Assembly (NCBI GenBank): GCA_031269415.1
Contig: JAISZF010000265.1
Coordinates: 1-5,522, forward strand
Origin: Clostridiales bacterium
GTDB lineage: Bacteria; Bacillota; Clostridia; Lachnospirales; WQUN01
Length of the DNA: 5,522 nucleotides
Direction of reading: 5' to 3'
Below are positions 1-4,883 of this stretch, piece by piece; the first letter of the stretch is position 1, and each line of letters begins with the position of its first letter. The notes below the pieces were generated by a model. The model worked only from the letters and a program-made list of their open reading frames with translations. It made no database searches and had not been told where the DNA came from. Both the position numbers and the translations under genes were made by a program.

Positions 1-1056
1 GGGCAGACCGCCGAGCTCCTATTCACGTTTGAGGAGTACAATACTCCCCTGGAGGATTTTGCGGACATCAATTGGGAATTCCTCAAGACTGTCGCTATTC
101 TGCAATTGTTTCTGGAGGATCATTGGGTGGAGCCGATAAATCCCTCACATTTCCCCTATTCCCTGCTTTATCATCAGACAATGGCATACATGGTAACAGC
201 GGGAGAAGTGACGGCGCGGCAGTTGGCCCAGAACGTGTTAAGCCTGGCGGCATTCCGGCATATACCGCTCGAAGATTACAAGCTGCTGCTGCTGCGGCTG
301 ATCGCGCTGGCACATCTTCAGAGGACAGAAGACGGCGGCCTGATTGTAGGCCGCCGCGCGGAAACATTGATTCAGCGGCACGAATTCTTTTCGGTGTTTG
401 AAACGTCCGTGGAGTATACAGTTCAGGCGGAAGGACAGGTCATCGGCAGTATAACTGAGGCGCGGGAACCCGGAGAGGTGTTCGCGCTGGCGGGCAGGGC
501 TTGGGAAGCGGTGTACATCGACGACAGGGCGCGGATTATCTTTGCGGAACAGACCGCGAGGAAACCGGGCAGCGCTTGGATCTCGCCGGTTGTCGCCGAT
601 TTGCCGACAGATCTGCTGATAAAGATACGCCTTATTTTGTCGTCGGACGCGAGTTACGCGTACATGACGGAAGACTGCGCTAACCGGCTGAACCAGATCC
701 GGGAATACGCGGCTTTGAACAGGCTAACCACCCGGCTCACCGCTCCGCTGTCTAAAAACAGATACGCAATCTTCCCATGGCTGGGCACGCGGGAATTGAC
801 CAAACTGCGGCTGGCTTTGGCGGAGGAAGGCGTAAACTGCGCTGTCGCGCCGAACCCGGCGTCCCCGATCTATTTGGAAGCGGAAACCGCGATGGATGAA
901 GAAACGCTGCGCGCGCTGGCCGAAAGGCTTCTGTCCAAGCCCATAGACAAATATACGCTGACACTGCCCGAAACCGCGCGGCTGCCGGGAAAATTCAACC
1001 GGTTCGTGCCGGACGAGCTGCTTATGAAACAGTATTTGGAGGATTATCTGCCGTAG
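1..1056 (+). CDS. Lhr-like DEAD/DEAH-box helicase, C-terminal part (5' end outside window)
   Basis: The reading frame is open from base 1 to the TAG at 1054-1056, giving 351 residues. The gene therefore begins upstream, and the internal TTG at 106 is not its start. I recognise the post-RecA portion of Lhr-like superfamily 2 helicases (COG1201 type). Near the left edge is a helical stretch with NWEFLKTVAILQLFLEDHWV. A winged-helix-like region follows (fragment residues about 55-125, including SLLYHQTMAYM). Then comes a beta-barrel-like segment (about 135-195, with EPGEVFALAGRAWE) and the family-style ending KFNRFVPDELL near the C-terminus. These proteins are ATP-driven nucleic-acid translocases; the Walker and other RecA motifs must lie upstream and cannot be checked. 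Full-length relatives are about 700 residues or longer, so roughly half is visible. The gene converges on the J-like gene with 10 bases between stop codons. The family call is from remembered sequence features, so the exact subfamily is uncertain. Confidence 0.82.
   Translation, partial: GQTAELLFTFEEYNTPLEDFADINWEFLKTVAILQLFLEDHWVEPINPSHFPYSLLYHQTMAYMVTAGEVTARQLAQNVLSLAAFRHIPLEDYKLLLLRLIALAHLQRTEDGGLIVGRRAETLIQRHEFFSVFETSVEYTVQAEGQVIGSITEAREPGEVFALAGRAWEAVYIDDRARIIFAEQTARKPGSAWISPVVADLPTDLLIKIRLILSSDASYAYMTEDCANRLNQIREYAALNRLTTRLTAPLSKNRYAIFPWLGTRELTKLRLALAEEGVNCAVAPNPASPIYLEAETAMDEETLRALAERLLSKPIDKYTLTLPETARLPGKFNRFVPDELLMKQYLEDYLP
333..356. repeat. Perfect 8-base GC-only inverted repeat inside the helicase gene
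   Basis: CGGCGGCC (333-340) and GGCCGCCG (349-356) are exact reverse complements separated by 8 bases (TGATTGTA). They could form a stable hairpin in DNA or mRNA. No T-run follows, so it is not an intrinsic terminator. It falls between the winged-helix-like and barrel-like parts of the protein, encoding a Gly/Arg-rich turn, and may simply reflect codon choice. Confidence 0.7.
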
Positions 1057-1069
1057 AGCGCACACTCTA
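1054..1069. repeat. Short inverted repeat carrying both convergent stop codons
   Basis: TAGAG (1054-1058) and CTCTA (1065-1069) are perfect inverted arms around a 6-base loop. The left arm begins with the helicase stop codon TAG, and the right arm ends with the TAG stop of the minus-strand J-like gene. The stem is only 5 bases with no T-tract, so I do not call it a terminator. Confidence 0.5.
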
Positions 1070-2548
1070 TTGATTCGCCGCGCGAGCGCCCGCCCGGCCG
1101 CAGCAATGCTTGTACTTCTTGCCGCTGCCGCACGGGCAAAACTCGTTTCTGCCCACTTTGCGCTCCTCGCGTACATACGGCTCTTCCGCGGGTTCATATC
1201 CGTCGAATAAATCGGCGTCTTCAACGGCGTCCTCGTCGTAAATATCATTATATTCTTTACGCATTTCCAACAGCTCGTTTGTGAAGTTCTTTTTTTCCTT
1301 GGGCGGCAGTTCCCCAAACGCGTCCATCAGCGTATCAACAAGCGAGTCTATTGATTGAGGCGTTGATTGAGGCATATTTTTTTGCCGCTGTTTCCACCTT
1401 TTTTCGTATCTGGCCCGAAGCTTCCGCATCCGCGCCGGGTTGATTAATTCCTGAAAAAACTCCGCGTTCATCTCAAATAGCCGGGGATACCTATCCCTAA
1501 GCTTGATGAGCGACGGCCTTAACCGTTCCGCGATATTGACAAAATAGTATTCGAACTCAAATTTATCGGCATCATTGCGCTCCATACTCTCATCGTCGCT
1601 CAAGATGTATAAATAGCCGATAAAATCTTCGTTGAACGCCTTTGTATCCTCGATTTTGGCTAATTCCAAAACGATCTTAATCTTATCCAGAAAGGGCTTG
1701 TGATCAATTGATCGGTACTTGCTGTTCTCCAGGAAATACGCCAACCTCTCCGCTGTTTTGAGGCAACTGTCAACATACACTAATTCGGCGGTCATATGAA
1801 CCGCTGTGCTAAATTGATTGGTGTTGAGTGTTTTGGCCGCCGTCAGCCCGTCGGCGTAATGTGAGTACAATGATGGTACCGGATCCATTTCATCTCTGCG
1901 CAGGCACCTCCCTATAATTATCGAAAAAACCTCAAAATAATAGTATTTCAATTTATCGGCGGCCTGTTCCACTCTATCGATGATATCCGGCGGCAAAGGA
2001 ATTTTCTGTTCATGCGACAGCCACAAATACTTGCTCAATACCTCCGGATTGCCGGGGTATTTTTGGAGCGCCTCCTCTATAGTATGTAAAGCCTTTTGAG
2101 AATAGCCCCGGCAGCGGTACGCGTCCGTCAGCAGCGCATGGCGGGCGGGATCATCCGGTTTGCGTTTAAGCAGATCCTCGGCGAGTTTCACCCCGTAACC
2201 GCTGTTGCCGTTCTCAATGTACGCTTCTGTTAGCAGGAATGCGAGCGCGTCGTTTTTCTTATGGTTCTTAAGAAGTTTTATCGCTTCCTCATAACGATCG
2301 TCGCGCAGCAGCCGACTGGCTTCCATCGCTATCTCCGCTTCTTTCTTAGGAAGAACCGCGTATTTATCATAATCCGCCCGGTTGCCGTCGTCTGACAAAA
2401 ACTCATACGCCGCCCGCAGCTCCATGAAGCGTTCCGGATCCCTCTCGGGAGAATACAGTTTAACCCGCGAATAGTAAGCGCGTTTTATTTCCGCTTTATC
2501 AGCGCCGCGCTCAATCCCCAGCAGTTGATAATAATCACTGTTCGTCAT
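1067..2548 (-). CDS. J-domain-like co-chaperone with TPR-like helices and C-terminal SEC-C zinc motif
   Basis: This is a 493-residue cytosolic protein with no signal peptide or membrane segment. Residues 4-62 align well with a J-domain (DYYQLLGI, helix II EIKRAYYSRVKLY, then FMELRAAYEFLSD). The HPD tripeptide that triggers Hsp70 ATP hydrolysis is replaced by Ser33-Pro34-Glu35. Residues about 72-190 form repeated amphipathic helices of TPR/Sel1 style (YEEAIKLLKN, YSQKALHTIEEALQKYPGNP). Residues 190-390 are helical and of unknown family, ending in a strongly basic stretch (about 375-392). A short PQS repeat and an acidic segment (about 430-460) follow. The protein closes with NEFCPCGSGKKYKHCC, a canonical SEC-C motif with ligands C471, C473, C482 and C483; it resembles the SecA tail that binds zinc. 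The start is fixed because the J-domain begins at once and an in-frame stop lies three codons upstream. It overlaps the Hsp70 gene by 14 bases, so it is probably translationally coupled and the cognate J-like partner of that Hsp70. Confidence 0.87.
   Translation of the reverse strand: MTNSDYYQLLGIERGADKAEIKRAYYSRVKLYSPERDPERFMELRAAYEFLSDDGNRADYDKYAVLPKKEAEIAMEASRLLRDDRYEEAIKLLKNHKKNDALAFLLTEAYIENGNSGYGVKLAEDLLKRKPDDPARHALLTDAYRCRGYSQKALHTIEEALQKYPGNPEVLSKYLWLSHEQKIPLPPDIIDRVEQAADKLKYYYFEVFSIIIGRCLRRDEMDPVPSLYSHYADGLTAAKTLNTNQFSTAVHMTAELVYVDSCLKTAERLAYFLENSKYRSIDHKPFLDKIKIVLELAKIEDTKAFNEDFIGYLYILSDDESMERNDADKFEFEYYFVNIAERLRPSLIKLRDRYPRLFEMNAEFFQELINPARMRKLRARYEKRWKQRQKNMPQSTPQSIDSLVDTLMDAFGELPPKEKKNFTNELLEMRKEYNDIYDEDAVEDADLFDGYEPAEEPYVREERKVGRNEFCPCGSGKKYKHCCGRAGARAANQ
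1351..1374 (-). repeat. Two-copy 12-base tandem repeat in the J-like gene
   Basis: On the plus strand TTGATTGAGGCG (1351-1362) is followed directly by TTGATTGAGGCA, 11 of 12 bases identical. The unit is four codons, giving MPQS then TPQS around residues 391-399. It lies in the low-complexity linker between the basic helical region and the C-terminal acidic/SEC-C part, so copy changes would be tolerated in frame. Confidence 0.85.
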
Positions 2549-4253
2549 AGTCGTTTAGCGCCTCCAGCAAATCGTCTTTCAGTTCATCCAGGAATTCCTC
2601 ATCCTCACTGCCCGCGGCAAGCTCACGCTTCAACTCGTTCAAAGCGAACTTCAACTCATACGTTGCGCGTTCGCCTTTGTTCGCCGTCTGCAATCGCTTT
2701 TCCGCGCTGGTTATAACCTTGCGGTATTTTGCGGCCAGCGGGGAATCCTCCCATTTGACGCTTGCGGGACGAGGGGCCTCCGCCCTTGGGGCCTCCGAGG
2801 TGTTTATCGTAATGCTGGCGCTCTTTTGATTGGATACGCTTTCAGCCGTTACAAGCAGAATGCCGTTGAGATCATATGAAAATGTAACGCGTATCTTTTC
2901 TTTTCCCGCTTTGGCCGACGGCAGCCCGCTCAGAACGAATTTGTTCAGGAAGATATTTTCTTCGGGCTCCTCGCTCTCGCCCTGGTAGACGGACACGTCA
3001 ACCTTCGTCTGATAGTCCGACGCGGTTTCGTATATCTTAGACACGCTGACGGGAATGGTAGTGTTGCGCCTTATGAGGATATCGCACTTGGTTTCGCGAA
3101 AAAACGGGGAGAATATATTCAGCACATCTGTACTGAGGCTGTAGGGGCATACGTCGGTCAGTACAATAGCGTTCTCGTCCAGCAACCCTTCGATAATGCC
3201 GCCCTGAATAGCGGCGCCGCGCACCACCGCCATATCCGGATCCACCGTGCGGCTGGATTCGTAATTCAGTACATCGCCGATATATTTTGAAACCATTGGT
3301 ATTTTGGTAGAACCTCCCACCAGCAGAACCAGATCCAACTCCCCGGGTGATAGGCCCGCGTCCGTCAGCGCCGTGTTTATCTGGGTTGAGGTCGATTCGA
3401 TCTTCTCCCTTATCAGCCCTTCAAAATCAGCGCGGCTGACCGTTCGGAAAAAACCCGCGGGCTGTTTGTTCTTCTTCGTGTACAGAAACGGCAGATCAAT
3501 TTCATATGTCTCTTGATCGCTGAGAGCAATCTTGCAGCTTTCGGCGGCGTCTTTCAGACGCGAGCGGACGCGCGCGTTTGCCGACAGGTTGATCTTTGAG
3601 TCGCGTTCGATTCTATTAATAAAATCGGTTATCAACGCTTCGTCGAAATCCTTGCCGCCCAGCGCGTTGTTGCCGCAACTGCTCTTAACGTCCGCCACGC
3701 CCTCGAAGAGTTCCAGGACGGTCACGTCCAGAGTTCCGCCGCCTAGGTCGTAGACCAGAATATTCTGGCAGTCGGTCAGATGAGCGGCCCCGTAATCCAG
3801 CGAGGCCGCCGTTGGCTCGTTTATTATTCGCTCCACCTTAAGCCCGGCCAGTTCCCCCGCCTGAACGGTATCGCGCCGCTGCCTGTCCGTAAAATACGCC
3901 GGTACCGTAATAACCGCCCGTTCTATCTTCTGTTTCAAATGAGTTTCCGCGCAGTCCGCCAAGTATCGCAGTATAAATGAGGAGAGCTGAACGGGCGTAT
4001 ACTCTTTGCCCCGCGCGGTCAAGGTGATGTCTTGCCCCATCATGCGTTTGACTTCCATAAACGTGTTCTCAGGTTCCAGCAGCAGCTTTTCGCGCGCTTC
4101 CAGCCCCACGACAGGCTCGTGCCGCTCATTGATGTACACGACCGAAGGAGTGACAGTCGATCCCAAATGATTGGGTATCGGTTCCGGTAAACTCTGTTTG
4201 TTAATGTACGCGATCTCGGATGTCGACGTCCCCAGGTCAATTCCAACAATCAT
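2535..4253 (-). CDS. hscC: Hsp70-family chaperone, HscC-like
   Basis: This is a complete 572-residue Hsp70, an ATP-dependent peptide-binding chaperone of the cytosol. The nucleotide-binding domain spans about 1-362. It has phosphate-1 loop GIDLGTSTSEIAYI (4-17), K69 in EVKRMMG, E146 in NEPTAAS, phosphate-2 VYDLGGGTLDVT (167-178, D169 and T174) and adenosine motif VGGSTKIP (312-319). All ATPase residues are present, as is R142, the position of the DnaK arginine that contacts J-domains. The linker reads IVLTDVCPYSLS (363-374). LTDVCPYSL matches E. coli HscC as I remember it, whereas DnaK has LLLDVTPLSLG. The substrate-binding beta domain (about 375-483) includes RRNTTIPVS, SVYQGE and FSYDLNGILLV. 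A short charged helical lid (about 500-572) has no EEVD tail. Length is nearer HscC (about 556) than DnaK (about 635). The ATG is set by the conserved N-terminus and a strong ribosome binding site. It sits one base after the GrpE-like gene and overlaps the J-like gene. Hsp70 is certain; the HscC subfamily is an inference from motifs. Confidence 0.93.
   Translation of the reverse strand: MIVGIDLGTSTSEIAYINKQSLPEPIPNHLGSTVTPSVVYINERHEPVVGLEAREKLLLEPENTFMEVKRMMGQDITLTARGKEYTPVQLSSFILRYLADCAETHLKQKIERAVITVPAYFTDRQRRDTVQAGELAGLKVERIINEPTAASLDYGAAHLTDCQNILVYDLGGGTLDVTVLELFEGVADVKSSCGNNALGGKDFDEALITDFINRIERDSKINLSANARVRSRLKDAAESCKIALSDQETYEIDLPFLYTKKNKQPAGFFRTVSRADFEGLIREKIESTSTQINTALTDAGLSPGELDLVLLVGGSTKIPMVSKYIGDVLNYESSRTVDPDMAVVRGAAIQGGIIEGLLDENAIVLTDVCPYSLSTDVLNIFSPFFRETKCDILIRRNTTIPVSVSKIYETASDYQTKVDVSVYQGESEEPEENIFLNKFVLSGLPSAKAGKEKIRVTFSYDLNGILLVTAESVSNQKSASITINTSEAPRAEAPRPASVKWEDSPLAAKYRKVITSAEKRLQTANKGERATYELKFALNELKRELAAGSEDEEFLDELKDDLLEALNDYDEQ
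2561..2565 (-). promoter_or_regulatory. Ribosome binding site of the J-like gene, long spacing
   Basis: A perfect GGAGG lies inside the 3' end of the Hsp70 coding sequence, 12 bases before the ATG at 2548. That is longer than the usual 5-9 bases. No other start is possible between this ATG and the in-frame stop at 2555-2557, so initiation may depend partly on ribosomes finishing the Hsp70 gene. Confidence 0.5.
2773..2802 (-). repeat. Imperfect 15-base tandem repeat in the Hsp70 linker
   Basis: GGGGCCTCCG occurs at 2773-2782 and again at 2788-2797, a 15-base period equal to five codons. It encodes EAPRA then EAPRP (residues about 487-496), a Pro/Ala/Arg-rich hinge between the substrate-binding beta domain and the helical lid. 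Confidence 0.7.
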
Positions 4254-4254
4254 A

Positions 4255-4863
4255 CTAATCCCCCTCTGTTTTTGACGCGACCACTTCGGATCGCCTTACA
4301 ACCTTTCCTTTGTACAGATAGCCGCTTCGCAGCGTCCTTATGATAACGCCGGGTTTTGATACCTCCCCGGAATACTCCGCGGCTGATATATGATTGAAAG
4401 TCGCGTCGGCAAGCGTGTTTTCGTCGTGTATACGAACCAGCCCCGCCGCGCTGAATTTCTTATTCAACGAATTCCAGAAGAACCTCGCCTGTTCATAGAT
4501 CTCATTGCTGCCGTACTCTTTGGCGTAATTATAAAAATCCTCTGTATAGTCCGCGGCGGCAATCATGGCCGAAACCAGTGAATTTATCTCTCTGTCTTTA
4601 TTCCCGGCTTCGTCCGCGGTGATCTCCCTCTGTTCCCGCAGGCCCTCCGTGAGTTCCTCCACCGCCATAACCATTTCCTTGTTACGCGCCCCGAGTTTTT
4701 TAACCTGCGTTTTAAGCTCGCCTAACTCTTGCGCGCTTTTCTTTATTTCTTCCCTCTCCGGCAGCGCGGGCAGAAGCCGCACCAACTGTTGCGTAGGTTT
4801 GGCCCGCTTCCTGAAAACCGGCTTCCATCCCTTCCCTATCGCGAAAAACCAGTTAAACGCCAT
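4255..4863 (-). CDS. grpE: GrpE-family nucleotide exchange factor (divergent, Hsp70-linked paralogue)
   Basis: This 202-residue protein is close to the usual GrpE length. GrpE dimers open the Hsp70 nucleotide cleft and release ADP. Residues 36-82 are charged and heptad-like (QELGELKTQVKKLGARNKEM), consistent with the long dimeric coiled coil. Residues 90-140 form the following helices. Residues about 143-198 resemble the C-terminal beta-wing, ending in GVIIRTLRSGYLYKGKVVRR, matching the GrpE pattern of V.....GY...G...R. The usual FDPxxHxA segment of the wing is degenerate here (TLADATFNHISAA). The N-terminus is odd: GrpE proteins normally start with a disordered acidic tail, but this one starts with aromatic residues (FNWFF, W13) followed by a basic run (KPVFRKRAK). 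The ATG at 4863 is preceded by GGCGG with a 7-base spacer. The stop is one base before the adjacent Hsp70 start, so the two are very probably co-translated partners. A separate housekeeping grpE is expected elsewhere in the genome. Confidence 0.85.
   Translation of the reverse strand: MAFNWFFAIGKGWKPVFRKRAKPTQQLVRLLPALPEREEIKKSAQELGELKTQVKKLGARNKEMVMAVEELTEGLREQREITADEAGNKDREINSLVSAMIAAADYTEDFYNYAKEYGSNEIYEQARFFWNSLNKKFSAAGLVRIHDENTLADATFNHISAAEYSGEVSKPGVIIRTLRSGYLYKGKVVRRSEVVASKTEGD
4260..4267 (-). promoter_or_regulatory. Ribosome binding site of the Hsp70 gene
   Basis: Read on the minus strand, AGAGGGGG lies 6 bases before the ATG at 4253 and overlaps the last codons of the GrpE-like gene. 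It is the strongest Shine-Dalgarno in the cluster. It supports the chosen start and suggests efficient Hsp70 translation coupled to GrpE-like termination. Confidence 0.75.
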
Positions 4864-4870
4864 ATAATCA

Positions 4871-4875
4871 CCGCC
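4871..4875 (-). promoter_or_regulatory. Probable ribosome binding site of the GrpE-like gene
   Basis: GGCGG on the minus strand, one mismatch from GGAGG, sits 7 bases before the ATG at 4863, in the 20-base gap after the PLP-enzyme gene. It supports keeping the full-length N-terminus rather than starting at the methionines at residues 64 or 66. Confidence 0.55.
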
Positions 4876-4883
4876 ATTCGATA

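Noticed and set aside
106..108. TTG as start of a 316-residue protein
   Set aside because: The same frame is open to base 1 and the upstream residues continue the Lhr-like pattern, so this is an internal leucine of a truncated gene.
333..356. GC hairpin as a terminator or attenuator
   Set aside because: It is deep inside coding sequence, has no following T-run, and its bases are explained by Gly/Arg codons.
72..401. Plus-strand open frame of 109 codons in the helicase region
   Set aside because: It is out of frame with the helicase, low-complexity, and has no family features; the helicase frame is continuous through it.
724..1317. Minus-strand open frame of 197 codons across the helicase and J-like 3' ends
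   Set aside because: It overlaps two well-supported genes in other frames, its translation is rich in Arg/Cys/Ser with no recognisable domain, and it spans a convergent gene junction. It is a compositional shadow.
2535..4253. Housekeeping DnaK
   Set aside because: The linker signature, shorter length, absence of a DnaK-like C-terminal tail and the unusual J partner fit an HscC-like specialised Hsp70 better, though full phylogeny would be needed to settle it.
1..4863. Anti-phage defence island built from the helicase plus chaperones
   Set aside because: Lhr-like helicases do occur in defence systems such as BREX type II, but the helicase here is convergent with the chaperone operon, and no methylase, nuclease or other defence gene is visible. 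Proximity alone does not support it.
4565..4867. Plus-strand open frame of 100 codons opposite the GrpE-like gene
   Set aside because: It is antisense to a gene with clear family features, its Ser-rich translation is typical of shadow frames, and it has no convincing ribosome binding site or domain.
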